Virus record (IMG/VR): IMGVR_UViG_3300008220_000056
Location: 1 to 25,975 of that record
DNA from: a virus
Reading direction: 5' to 3' (one strand)
Length of the DNA stretch: 25,975 bases
Shown here piece after piece: positions 6,456 through 15,358 of this stretch (positions are counted from its first letter, which is position 1; every line of letters starts with the position of its first letter). Both the position numbers and the translations under genes were made by a program. The notes below the pieces were generated by a model. That model was not told the origin of the DNA. It ran no database searches and worked only from the letters and a program-made list of their open reading frames with translations.

Positions 6456-6484
6456 GCCGGGGGCAGGTTGATGAATGCCGGGGG
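6456..6484 (+). promoter_or_regulatory. tandem GCCGGGGG motif upstream of the terminase genes
   Basis: GCCGGGGG occurs at 6456-6463 and 6477-6484, 21 bases apart; the first is the centre of the hairpin CTGCCGGGGGCAG (6454-6466). The identical 13-base hairpin and a similar tandem pair precede the scaffold gene, and a comparable pair precedes the coat gene. The second copy lies 9 bases before the GTG start and may also affect translation. Function as a late control site is inferred from recurrence and spacing only. Confidence 0.4.
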
Positions 6485-6493
6485 TATTCAAAA

Positions 6494-7021
6494 GTGCCGA
6501 AGATCGCAGGGTTAAGCGCCAAACAAAAGCTCTTTGTTGAGGAGTATCTGATCGACCTTAATGCCACAGAAGCGGCGTTAAGGGCTGGTTACTCTGAAAA
6601 ATCAGCAGGAGCTATAGGGGCCGAAAACCTTAAAAAACCTCTAATAGCTGCGGCGATAGATGAGGCAATAGCGCGACGCGTCGAGCAGGTGGAGATTACG
6701 CAAGACGCTGTGGTTCAGGAGCTTGCGCTTATTGCCTTCAGTAATGTCTCCAACATCGCCAGCTGGGGCCCCAAGGGCGTCGTTGTTCGTGAGAGCGAAA
6801 ACCTCGCGCCATCGGTTTTGTCAGCCGTGGCCCAGCTCTCTGAAACGTCAACCGGCGTCACCCTGCGTATGCACGACAAGCTGGCCGCGCTCACGAGTCT
6901 GGGCCGCCACCTCGGCATGTTCCGCGAGAAGGTGGACCTCGAAATTCGTGACGGGGCTGAGATTGTGAATCGGCTTTTTGCTCGCCTCGACGACTACGCC
7001 GGCCGAATCGAGAGCGGTTAG
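6494..7021 (+). CDS. terS: terminase small subunit
   Basis: A 175-residue small terminase of the Terminase_2 (P22 gp3-unlike, XtmA/SPP1 gp1-like) type, which binds the packaging site and delivers DNA to the large subunit. The start is GTG at 6494 with only a weak ribosome site. The N-terminal LSAKQKLFVEEYLIDLNATEAALRAGYS (7-34) is the diagnostic helix-turn-helix block, followed by the SAGAIGAENLKKPLI segment and a long helical central region for oligomer formation. The last 30 residues (HLGMFREKVDLEI...) are the usual large-subunit contact. Its 3' end overlaps the large-subunit frame by 44 bases if that gene begins at TTG 6978. First gene of the plus-strand late region. Confidence 0.9.
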   Translation: MPKIAGLSAKQKLFVEEYLIDLNATEAALRAGYSEKSAGAIGAENLKKPLIAAAIDEAIARRVEQVEITQDAVVQELALIAFSNVSNIASWGPKGVVVRESENLAPSVLSAVAQLSETSTGVTLRMHDKLAALTSLGRHLGMFREKVDLEIRDGAEIVNRLFARLDDYAGRIESG

Positions 7022-8366
7022 TCCCGCCCTGTTGCTGGCGGGATTGCCAGCAGACGAGCGACAAGCCCTGCTTGCGGAGCTGTCACAGGGTGACCTGGAA
7101 ACGCTCGCCTACGAATGGGCATTCTGGGCCCGCCCCGAACAGCTGCCGCCCCCGGGGGACTCGTGGGACTTCTGGCTAATAAAAACGGGGCGCGGGTGGG
7201 GCAAGACGCGCACCGGCTCACAGCAAGTGATCGCGTGGGCAAAACAGCACCCGCTGCTGTCGATAGTCGGCGAAACCGCCGCCGATGTCCGCGATGTGAT
7301 GGTCAAGGGCGAATCGGGCATTCTCGCCTGTTCCCCGCCCTGGTTTCAGCCGATATACTACCCCTCCAAAACTCAGCTTGTCTGGCCGAACGGGAGCTGC
7401 GCGAATCTGTTCTCTGGCGACGAGCCCGACCAGTTGCGAGGCCCCCAGAGCTGTGCGGCATGGGTCGACGAACTCGCGAAGATGCGCTACCACGAGGAAA
7501 TGTGGGCCAACTTGCTCGCAGGGAATCGCCTCGGCCAACATCCCCAAGTTCTGCTGACAACGACCCCGCGGCCCTTAAAGCTGCTTCGGGCCCTGGTCCA
7601 AGACCCCGCGACTCACGTCACCTCGGGGTCGAGCTATGAAAACCTCAACAACCTCTCCCCGACGTGGCGTCGCACGTTTCTGGCGCGGTTTGAAGGCACG
7701 CGGCTCGGCCGGCAGGAAATCGAGGGGGATATACTCGACGATGTTACAGGGGCGCTGTGGACTGGCACCCAGCTGGAAACGCTCAGGATACAACTGGAGG
7801 CAGGTGAATCCACGGCCGACGTTGTTAAGCGGCTGGGGCTCACCAGAATCGTCGTTGGGGTCGACCCCCAGGCCACCAAAGCGGCCGACGATGACGAGGG
7901 GCACGAAACCGGCATTGTCGTGGCCGGCATCGACAACAACGACAAGTCCGCAGCCCATTTTTTTGTGCTGGAGGACGTCACAGGAAATTACTCGCCGGCA
8001 GAGTGGGGGGCTCAAGCCTGCTCGGCCTTTCATAAATGGCGGGCTGATCGCATCATCGGAGAAGCCAACCAGGGCGGTGATATGGTCGAGCACGTCGTCC
8101 GTAGCGTCGACGCCAACGTCAGTTTTCGCTCAGTCCATGCGTCCAAGGGTAAAATCACCCGGGCTGAACCCATCGCTGCCATTTACGAACAGGGCCGGGC
8201 GCACCATGTTGGGCAGTTCCCCCGGCTGGAGGATGAAATGACGACATACACCGGGCTCCTCCCCGGTGAAGACTCACCGAACCGCATGGATGCCGCTGTG
8301 TGGGCCGGCACTGAGCTAATGATTGAGGGCGGCACCATCAAGGAACAAAAAATCACAGGAGTTTAA
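6978..8366 (+). CDS. terL: terminase large subunit
   Basis: ATPase-nuclease motor that cuts and packages phage DNA. With the TTG at 6978 it is 462 residues; TTG at 7032 is an alternative start, neither having a strong ribosome site. Walker A GRGWGKT (71-77) and Walker B AWVDEL (161-166, D164 and E165 catalytic) define the N-terminal motor, with the coupling motif in LLTTTPRPL (192-200). The RNase H-like nuclease supplies acidic residues D296 in VVGVDPQAT, E362 in IIGEANQGGD and D438 in PNRMDAAVW. This matches the Terminase_6 type at normal length and nothing appears broken. The portal starts 1 base after the stop, indicating coupled translation. Confidence 0.95.
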   Translation: MLASTTTPAESRAVSPALLLAGLPADERQALLAELSQGDLETLAYEWAFWARPEQLPPPGDSWDFWLIKTGRGWGKTRTGSQQVIAWAKQHPLLSIVGETAADVRDVMVKGESGILACSPPWFQPIYYPSKTQLVWPNGSCANLFSGDEPDQLRGPQSCAAWVDELAKMRYHEEMWANLLAGNRLGQHPQVLLTTTPRPLKLLRALVQDPATHVTSGSSYENLNNLSPTWRRTFLARFEGTRLGRQEIEGDILDDVTGALWTGTQLETLRIQLEAGESTADVVKRLGLTRIVVGVDPQATKAADDDEGHETGIVVAGIDNNDKSAAHFFVLEDVTGNYSPAEWGAQACSAFHKWRADRIIGEANQGGDMVEHVVRSVDANVSFRSVHASKGKITRAEPIAAIYEQGRAHHVGQFPRLEDEMTTYTGLLPGEDSPNRMDAAVWAGTELMIEGGTIKEQKITGV

Positions 8367-8367
8367 G

Positions 8368-9819
8368 ATGCCGAAGGTAGACACACCGCATAGTCAACAC
8401 GCCGCGATGGCCGAACGCTGGCAACGCTGCCGCGATGCAGCAATCGGCCTCGATGCTGTGCGAGAGCAGAAAGGGACATACCTGCCGATGTTGAGCGGGC
8501 AGGATGACACTGAATACAAAGCCTATCTCAAGCGGGCGGACTTTTACGGCGCCCTGCCTCGGTCCATACAGGGCCACCGGGGGTCTGTCTTCAGAAAGCC
8601 GCCCAAGATCGAGGTTCCCGCCGCTATTGAAGATTGGCTTGAAGATGTGACGCTGACCGGCATCGGGCTTGAGGGCCTCCTTGCTGACGCCTTTGACGAA
8701 CTGCTGGAGGTGGGCCGTTATGGGCTGTTCGTCGACATGGGCGTAAAGAAAGACGGGCAGGAGCAGCGGCCCTACCTCGTGCTTACGGCCGCGGAAAATG
8801 TGGTTTCGTGGCGCACCACTTCACAGGGTGGGGCCCAGGTTCTCGACCGCGTCGTTCTGCGCGAAGTGGTCGAAGAGGATGACCTAGAGGACGAATTCAT
8901 TCTGAACGAGGTTGAGCAATACCGCGTTCTTGCGATTGCCGAAGGCGTCTTTACCCATACCCTGTATCGGCGGGCCGCTGATGACAAGGACGGAGATTGG
9001 GAAATCCATGACGTGATCACGCCCGATACTCGGGGCAAGCCGTTCGACTCAATCCCGTTCTGGTTTGGAAACAGCGGGGATATGACTCCTGATGTCGACA
9101 AGCCGCCGCTCATGGAGGTGGCCGACTTATGCCTCTCGATGTGGCGCAATAGCGCCGACCTTGAAAACGGCTTTCACTATGTCGGCATCCCGACCCCGTG
9201 GGTGGCTGGGTTCCCTGTCGGGACGAGCCTGCGCATTGGCTCTAACACGGCCTGGGTGAGCGATAAGACCGACGCGAAGGCTGATATGCTCGAATTCTCT
9301 GGGCAGGGCCTCAAGGGGCTCTCAGAGCACATAGACGGCAAAAAAAGCGACTGTGCGGTGTTCGGCTCCCGCCTCCTTGAGGAGCAGAAAAAGACCGCCG
9401 AAACCGCCGAGACTGTGCGCCTTCGCCATGCGGGTGAGACCGCTTCCCTCGTGTCGATGGCCGCAGTGGTGGACGCTACATTCACCGCGGCCCTTGAATT
9501 CGCGACAATGTGGGCCGGTCAGTCGGGGGATGTCTTGGTTGAGCTCAACCGCGACCTTCTGGCCGTCAAGGCAACGCCGCAAGAGCTACAGGCCCTCACA
9601 GCTGCCGTCCAGGCTGGTTTAATGAGTTTCGAGACCTACTATTACAACCTGGAACAGCTTGAACTCACGCGGCCTGCCGTGGACGCTGAGGAGGAAAGCG
9701 GCGAGATAGACAACGACGGCAACAAGGCCGTCGTTAACCATTTCGCTCAGGGTCGCCCTGCGGACGAAGCGGAGGAACAGAAGGCCGAGGGGCTGGCCGA
9801 ACAGGTGGTAGCTGCGTAA
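8368..9819 (+). CDS. portal protein (DUF4055 family)
   Basis: A 483-residue portal of the DUF4055 type, forming the ring at the head vertex through which DNA enters and to which the tail attaches. The ATG at 8368 has AGGAG upstream and lies 1 base after the terL stop; an in-frame ATG at 8323 lies inside terL. Features typical of the family are seen in order: an N-terminal helical part ending in LPRSIQGHRGSVFRKPP, DAFDELLEVGRYGLFVDM, a wing with VLTAAENVVSWR, the DSIPFWFGNSGDMTPDVDKPPL segment and the long stem helices around EEQKKTAETAETVRLRHAGE. The C-terminal tail is acidic and rich in Glu and Ala. Position directly after terL supports the role. Confidence 0.88.
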   Translation: MPKVDTPHSQHAAMAERWQRCRDAAIGLDAVREQKGTYLPMLSGQDDTEYKAYLKRADFYGALPRSIQGHRGSVFRKPPKIEVPAAIEDWLEDVTLTGIGLEGLLADAFDELLEVGRYGLFVDMGVKKDGQEQRPYLVLTAAENVVSWRTTSQGGAQVLDRVVLREVVEEDDLEDEFILNEVEQYRVLAIAEGVFTHTLYRRAADDKDGDWEIHDVITPDTRGKPFDSIPFWFGNSGDMTPDVDKPPLMEVADLCLSMWRNSADLENGFHYVGIPTPWVAGFPVGTSLRIGSNTAWVSDKTDAKADMLEFSGQGLKGLSEHIDGKKSDCAVFGSRLLEEQKKTAETAETVRLRHAGETASLVSMAAVVDATFTAALEFATMWAGQSGDVLVELNRDLLAVKATPQELQALTAAVQAGLMSFETYYYNLEQLELTRPAVDAEEESGEIDNDGNKAVVNHFAQGRPADEAEEQKAEGLAEQVVAA

Positions 9820-9850
9820 ATCCAGCCGGCCCCCCTAACGCCTTTGTAAC

Positions 9851-10252
9851 ATGGAAGAGCAAATAGCCGATAAAATCACCTCCCCGCTGGCCGAGGAGGT
9901 GATGGTGATTCTCGGCGAATTTTGGTGGCTGGTCTGCCTTTTTGTCGGGATAATCGTTTTTAAGGAGACGATCAAGTCGTTCGTCACCTCGATTATGGTA
10001 CTGCGCAGCGGCACCTACGTCGTCGATGAAATTGTAATATTAGAGGGCAGCCCCGCAAGGATTGTCAGAATCGGCGTCTGGAAAACGACCTTCTACGTCT
10101 ACCGCCGCCTTAACGGGGGGCGGCTGTTTCATTCGACCCGCGATGTGATGAACGAAGCACTGCCTTCGCTGCACATAGAAATCCCACAACAGAGGATGGA
10201 TCAACTCATTCCCGATGAATTACTGGTCCCAAGGGACCCGTCAGAGAATTAA
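9851..10252 (+). CDS. small MscS-like membrane protein
   Basis: A 133-residue protein with one hydrophobic segment (about 20-37, LGEFWWLVCLFVGIIVF) and a second amphipathic one (38-51), followed by a compact beta region: GTYVVDEIVILEG (54-66), ARIVRIGVWKTTFYVYRR (69-86). This order (membrane helix, then a G-x(2)-V/I-D-x-V/I strand, then V-x-x-I...T-T) resembles the pore helix and beta domain of MscS mechanosensitive channels, cut down to a minimum. The full MscS has more membrane helices and an alpha/beta vestibule that are missing here. No clear ribosome site precedes the ATG. It lies between portal and head protein, an odd place for a channel gene; a virion or lysis-timing role is open. The channel resemblance is my pattern reading, not proven. 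Confidence 0.6.
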   Translation: MEEQIADKITSPLAEEVMVILGEFWWLVCLFVGIIVFKETIKSFVTSIMVLRSGTYVVDEIVILEGSPARIVRIGVWKTTFYVYRRLNGGRLFHSTRDVMNEALPSLHIEIPQQRMDQLIPDELLVPRDPSEN

Positions 10253-10255
10253 TAA

Positions 10256-13200
10256 ATGCCGCTCACTATACCCACAATGATCGCGGAAATGCACCAGCTT
10301 CGAGACACCCTCGAAAAGGAGGTCGTGGGGGCTGCTGCCGTGGAGCTACAGGGCATTTTCGGCGCTGCAGAGGTCGAGCTGGCGAAGCAGGAGAAGCTGT
10401 TTCAGGCGCTGCTCACTGATGCTGATGGGAAGATACAAAACATCCCCGCGAACCTTGAAGCCGCGGGGGCTTATTACCGTGACACTGTAAAGCCCCAGAT
10501 CGACAGCGTGCTCGTGGGCCCGGGCAAGGCGTGGTCGGAAAAGACTGTCCCGCTGATGCACAAAGCCGGGCGCCGCTTGGCCTCAGTGAACCTCGACGTC
10601 GGCGATCTGTCGCCCGAGCTGGTTAAAAGCGCCTTCGATAACATCTCCATCGCCGAAAAGGGCGTTCTAACCGTCGGGTTCAAGCAGGGTTATCAGGTGA
10701 TGAACACGGTGGGCGATGACGTCGGGACGTGGTTTCGGCAGACCATGCTCGACTCGGTCGTTGAAGGAATTCCCGTGGATCACTACGACCCGAACGTCGA
10801 TAGCCTGAAGTCGAGGCTAATCCAAGGGGGCCGCATAAAGCCGCTTACCATTAAGTCGATGAGCGGGAAGACCATTCACCGCTCGATCCGACAGCGGGCC
10901 CAGGCCATTGCCCGCATCGAGTCGACCCGCATAATCAACCGCACCCATGAGGCCCTGGCCGAGGAAACCCTTGGCGATGAGGCCGTTTTTAGGAACAGCA
11001 ACCCCCAGGATTCCCGCTCGACAAGGATCTGTGAATCGGCCTCCACCCAGAAAGCGATGTCCCTGGAGCAGTGGGACAATTCCAAATATGGCCGCCCGCC
11101 GCGGCTCAGTCCGTTCCATCTCTGTCGCAGCGTCTTAATAGCCGGGCGCCCCGAGTGGTTCGACGATGTCCCCGAGGCCCAGCTGCAAGGGGCCGGGCTG
11201 GCAAAGACCACTCTTACAGGGGTTCCCCTTAAACCCTCTAAGGCCGCCGTTAGCCGGGCAACCACTAAGGCCGCACAGGAAGCCCTGCAACAGGCGGCAA
11301 TCGCTGCTGCGAAGGATCTGGCCGCTGATACGGCCGCCAAGGCCGCCCTTGAGGCGCTGAGAAAGAAGCTCAAGCTCGGGCAGAAGATCGACAGCACTCT
11401 CAGCATGGTGTCGGAGATTGACCCCCTTAAGTTTCACAAAGCCTCAGACTTGAAGCTCCCAGGGGGTGAAAAGGCAAGCCTTGCGCCGGCGATCTGGGAA
11501 GCGAAGCAGGCGCTGAAACCCCTTGAAAAGCTGCTTGATGAAGACCTTTTACTGTATAAGGCAGTGGCAGCAGCTGATGAGTTTGGTGTCAAGGAAAAGC
11601 TGGTTACCGATGGAATCAACGGTGCAAAGTTCAAGATTGTCAGCCAAGACATTGAGCTTAAGATACCAGCAGCGGCAAAAAAGCAGGTGGAGGAATGGGG
11701 GCAAGGGGTCCATGCAGAGATAGAATTTGATCCGAAGCTGAAGCCCCTTCTTGATGAAGCTCAAGCCCTGTCCCCCGACCTAAATATAAAGGCAACCTGG
11801 GGGCAGCAATATGAGCAGAGGATTTCAGCAGCCATTGGAGAAAAGCAGACCCCCCTAATTCTCAAGTTCCAGGAAGCCGCAGATTACACCAAGGTTCAAG
11901 ATGGCATTAAGTCATTGGAGGACGTGCACTCTGAAGCAAAGGCGGCTTGGAGTGAAATGCTTCACTCAAATCTCTTTAATGACCTACAGATGAAGCCTTA
12001 TGAGGATCAAGTCCTTGGCTACTCCTGGCAGATCCAAGCAATCGGCAAAAAAACCGACTTTGACGCGCTCATCTTAAAAATTGAGGGTTCTGACCCTAAT
12101 AATCCTGATGTTCAGGGCTTTATTAGAAAAGCCGTTAAGGCGGGGGACGAAGGCGTTCACCTTGATTCAATGGCCTTCGGATTAGACAAGGTGGGGGTCT
12201 CCGAGGCAGTTAAAGATGCGATTGATGTGGGCAAGGCAAGCTCCAATGTTGGAAAGATTGAGGAATATACCGCCCTTCTTAATTCGATCAGCGAGGGAAA
12301 GCTGACCGCGGCCGCATTGAAGAAGACGAAGAAGAAAGCCAAAGACCTCGCCCTGGGCCCAGGGGGCATACACGAAACGGTCTTTGACAAGGCTTCCTGG
12401 GGGCCGTCTGATGTTGCGAAAGCGATTAAGGCCGCCGAGGATGAGGCCGCCGCCCTGGTTTCACCCGAGGCGATGGCGTTCCACCTCGAATATGAGAAGC
12501 TGGTCACCTCGAAGAAGATCACCCCTGTTGATTCCGCCGAAATCCTTCAGAAATACAAAGACGGCAAGCTCGTCGGGAAGGCGAGCGCCAAGGCTAAACA
12601 AGCCTCAGAAACCGTCAAGGACCAGCTGGGGCCGCCCTCCCCGGCTATAGTCCAGGCACCCGCTCCGCCGCCCTCACCAACGGCTCACTTGGACGAATGG
12701 AAAAAGGTGGACCAGGCATGGGAGGGCATAGATCCAGCCGACCACTTCACCTTCAAAGAAGTTGCCAATATCGGGGGGGCCCATTCTAAGGAATTCTGGC
12801 TTGACCCAAGCGGTGACAAATGGATGTTTAAGCCGTTTCCCCACGCAACGAAAAAGGAAGCGACTTATAGGGGGATGGTGGACGAGTTTGCCTATAAGCT
12901 GCAACGACTCGTGGACCCCGTTGCAGCTGAGGCTCGCTTTGTGGAGCTGTCCGATGGCCGCCGGGGCAGCATTCAGCGGTGGATTGAGGGGTCTGATGGT
13001 AACCTGAGAAATAAGCCGATCACTGGGCTATCCCCATCCCAGCTGGAGACCATTCAGAAAGAGCATGTTCTGGATTGGCTAATCAGCAACCATGACGGGC
13101 ACCCCGGTCAGCTGATCACTTTCCCAGATGGCCGCATTGTCGGCATTGACAAGGGGCAGGCATTCAAGTTCCTGGGTGACGATAAACTCGATTTTGATTA

Positions 13201-15358
13201 TCACCCGAATAGTGCATTCGGTGAATCTGAGCCGATTTACAATACGGCCATGAAGGCGCTTCGGGATGGGGATATAGAGCTTGATTTTTATGACCCGGTG
13301 GTCACCTTAAAGGCAATCGAGCAATTCGAGGCGATCCCTGAAACTAAGTACCGGGACATGCTCGAAGGATATGCTCAAAACCGCTTTCGCACCAGGGCCC
13401 AGCGGGTGGAATTCATTGATCTGGCCGTGGCGCGGAAAAATGCGCTGCGGGCCGACTTTGAGGGGTATTACCGGCGGGCCCTGAAGGATGAGACTTTTAC
13501 GTTTGGGCAGAAAGCAGCACCGGCGGTGGACGTTGAAGGGGTTCTCCCGCAAGCCTTTCGCGAAGTAGCCGAAGAAGCTGAGGAGCATGGGTGGCAGGGG
13601 AAGGCCATAGACCTTGATGGGGAAGACATTGAAGACCTCCGGGCAGTTTATTACGCCGACCATATGACTGACAGCGCCGGCGTAGGACATGACCGGGCCA
13701 ACCTCGACCTTAAGGTCAGGCATTCCGGGGGTGAGAAGGTCATGGAATGGATTAACAAGCAAAACATCGAAGGGGGTCTGCCAACCCCAGTGGGGGGTGT
13801 GAGGGTGGGGACACCAATGGCCCAAGATACGTTTTTTCCGAAAATTGAGGCCGCAGTTAAAACCCTTAATATGCACGTCAAGTCGGGTGATTTTGACTTT
13901 AATGAGTCAACGCTTAATGCCATGAATGTTGAAAGGCCGAGCTTAAACCTTCTGGCAACCCATGCTGACCCCGAAGTGGCTAAAATGGCAAAGGCTTATA
14001 TGAAGGTGATGGATGACGTGAATGAAGGGGTGTTGTCCAAAACAGCCCTTAAAACCTTCCCCGAGGGGGTCACGGACCCAGCACCGCATCTTTCTGGGAA
14101 GATGTATGGGCCTTATCTACGCCAGAACCCCCCACCGGGAAGCGTGCCCGCAGCAGCAGCCCCCTCGCCGACGGCTGGCTTTACCGTCCGCCGTGAGACA
14201 ATCCATTTTACGAAAAGGACGCCGGGGGGCGATGGAGGCCTCACCGTTAATAACGACCGCGCTCGTGGGAGTTCCATGCACAATAACTTTTACGATACTG
14301 ATACCGTCCAATATGAAATAACATTTGACGATGGGACGCGCATCAGATATAGGCCGTATGACGGAAATAACGACGGATGGAGGGCACAGCAGGGAATCAT
14401 TGAGGGGACAGTCAATGGTGACATGGGGGCCGGCACAATGGATCAAATACTTGAGAAAATCAAAATAATGGGCCTGGACACGAAGGTTGCCACCCCGGAT
14501 GACTTTGAGCTCATGTATTTAAAAAAGCAGGCATACTGCACCAAGGAACACATTACGCCGTCATATATTTCTATGATTGAAGACCTGAACACAAGGGGGG
14601 CAAGCCAGAGCGAGCGCATTGCTGCAATGCGTAAGCACTGGTCAAAGAAAAAGAAGATCAAGGACAAAATGAAGGCGGCAGGGGTCACTGAATTGCAAGA
14701 TTTACCAGACTACAACCCCACTGGTGAATTTCAATCGTCTTTCTTTGGAAAGAGGTCCACCCCGGGCCCTGACTACACCAAAAGCGCAGGCTACAGGTCC
14801 TTTTATCGATTCGACCTTGACGATGCTGACACTGACCGATTTACCTTGCAGCATAGCTTATATACTGGTGGTGACATGGCGGCATCCATCAGTAAGTATT
14901 TACAGAACAACGGTGTCATGGCCTCGACGAATGAAAAAATGAGGATCGGCATTCCAGTTAGTGGAATGTCTCCTGGGGGTGATATGCAAAAAGGAGGTGC
15001 TGTTTACTTTTATACCCGCCTGCGGCATAAGACTGGGATGCGAAAGGGGCAGCTCTACTTTAAGGGCAAAAACCTTCGGCGAATGGATGCTGCCATTTAT
15101 AAAGGCGACGCTTGGGGTGATACACGGAATGATTTTCAGACTAAAAACCGTAAGCCAACTCCGAGTAATTGGGACACTATTGCCAGAAAAAGAGACGATG
15201 ACGAAACTGATTTTAAGACGTCGATGTCCCTTATTGATGACATTGACGTAATTTTAACGAAGACAAGCACAGAGCGCCGAGAGGTGATAAAAGCATATAA
15301 AGACGCTGGGTGGGATGTTTTGCCAGATGGTCGTGCAATCGAGGAGGTCGTTAAGTGA
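10256..15358 (+). CDS. giant multi-domain minor head protein (Mu gpF-type, with kinase-like domain)
   Basis: A 1700-residue protein, several times the usual size of a Mu gpF/SPP1 gp7 head protein. Residues 1-300 are the head-morphogenesis module: helices, then RAQAIARIESTR (about 211), the DSRSTRICES loop, and GRPPRLSPFHLCRS near 280. Residues 300-790 are Ala/Lys-rich and helical. After a Pro/Ala linker (about 793-812) comes a kinase-like domain resembling the HipA/phosphoinositide-kinase/actin-fragmin kinase fold: WMFKPF (Lys859), DEF (Glu877), WLISNHDGHPGQ (Asp947) and GIDKGQAF (Asp965). The metal-binding Asn is replaced by Gln952. A second Pro/Ala linker sharing PSPTA (about 1291-1309) leads to a C-terminal module with ITFDDGTRIRYRP, SGMSPGGDMQKGGA and a Lys/Arg-rich end, possibly ADP-ribosyltransferase-like. 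Such polyvalent proteins can be carried in the head and injected. No frameshift seen; the ribosome site is weak. Confidence 0.85.
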   Translation: MPLTIPTMIAEMHQLRDTLEKEVVGAAAVELQGIFGAAEVELAKQEKLFQALLTDADGKIQNIPANLEAAGAYYRDTVKPQIDSVLVGPGKAWSEKTVPLMHKAGRRLASVNLDVGDLSPELVKSAFDNISIAEKGVLTVGFKQGYQVMNTVGDDVGTWFRQTMLDSVVEGIPVDHYDPNVDSLKSRLIQGGRIKPLTIKSMSGKTIHRSIRQRAQAIARIESTRIINRTHEALAEETLGDEAVFRNSNPQDSRSTRICESASTQKAMSLEQWDNSKYGRPPRLSPFHLCRSVLIAGRPEWFDDVPEAQLQGAGLAKTTLTGVPLKPSKAAVSRATTKAAQEALQQAAIAAAKDLAADTAAKAALEALRKKLKLGQKIDSTLSMVSEIDPLKFHKASDLKLPGGEKASLAPAIWEAKQALKPLEKLLDEDLLLYKAVAAADEFGVKEKLVTDGINGAKFKIVSQDIELKIPAAAKKQVEEWGQGVHAEIEFDPKLKPLLDEAQALSPDLNIKATWGQQYEQRISAAIGEKQTPLILKFQEAADYTKVQDGIKSLEDVHSEAKAAWSEMLHSNLFNDLQMKPYEDQVLGYSWQIQAIGKKTDFDALILKIEGSDPNNPDVQGFIRKAVKAGDEGVHLDSMAFGLDKVGVSEAVKDAIDVGKASSNVGKIEEYTALLNSISEGKLTAAALKKTKKKAKDLALGPGGIHETVFDKASWGPSDVAKAIKAAEDEAAALVSPEAMAFHLEYEKLVTSKKITPVDSAEILQKYKDGKLVGKASAKAKQASETVKDQLGPPSPAIVQAPAPPPSPTAHLDEWKKVDQAWEGIDPADHFTFKEVANIGGAHSKEFWLDPSGDKWMFKPFPHATKKEATYRGMVDEFAYKLQRLVDPVAAEARFVELSDGRRGSIQRWIEGSDGNLRNKPITGLSPSQLETIQKEHVLDWLISNHDGHPGQLITFPDGRIVGIDKGQAFKFLGDDKLDFDYHPNSAFGESEPIYNTAMKALRDGDIELDFYDPVVTLKAIEQFEAIPETKYRDMLEGYAQNRFRTRAQRVEFIDLAVARKNALRADFEGYYRRALKDETFTFGQKAAPAVDVEGVLPQAFREVAEEAEEHGWQGKAIDLDGEDIEDLRAVYYADHMTDSAGVGHDRANLDLKVRHSGGEKVMEWINKQNIEGGLPTPVGGVRVGTPMAQDTFFPKIEAAVKTLNMHVKSGDFDFNESTLNAMNVERPSLNLLATHADPEVAKMAKAYMKVMDDVNEGVLSKTALKTFPEGVTDPAPHLSGKMYGPYLRQNPPPGSVPAAAAPSPTAGFTVRRETIHFTKRTPGGDGGLTVNNDRARGSSMHNNFYDTDTVQYEITFDDGTRIRYRPYDGNNDGWRAQQGIIEGTVNGDMGAGTMDQILEKIKIMGLDTKVATPDDFELMYLKKQAYCTKEHITPSYISMIEDLNTRGASQSERIAAMRKHWSKKKKIKDKMKAAGVTELQDLPDYNPTGEFQSSFFGKRSTPGPDYTKSAGYRSFYRFDLDDADTDRFTLQHSLYTGGDMAASISKYLQNNGVMASTNEKMRIGIPVSGMSPGGDMQKGGAVYFYTRLRHKTGMRKGQLYFKGKNLRRMDAAIYKGDAWGDTRNDFQTKNRKPTPSNWDTIARKRDDDETDFKTSMSLIDDIDVILTKTSTERREVIKAYKDAGWDVLPDGRAIEEVVK

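Noticed and set aside
7115-8241. Alternative frames of 170-200 residues across the large terminase gene
   Set aside because: Low-complexity Arg/Pro/Ser-rich translations typical of GC-rich shadow frames; the terminase frame has complete motor and nuclease motifs.
10817-15251. Many frames of 60-190 residues opposite or alongside the giant head gene
   Set aside because: They lack ribosome sites and recognisable domains, while the 1700-codon frame is continuous with consistent domains.
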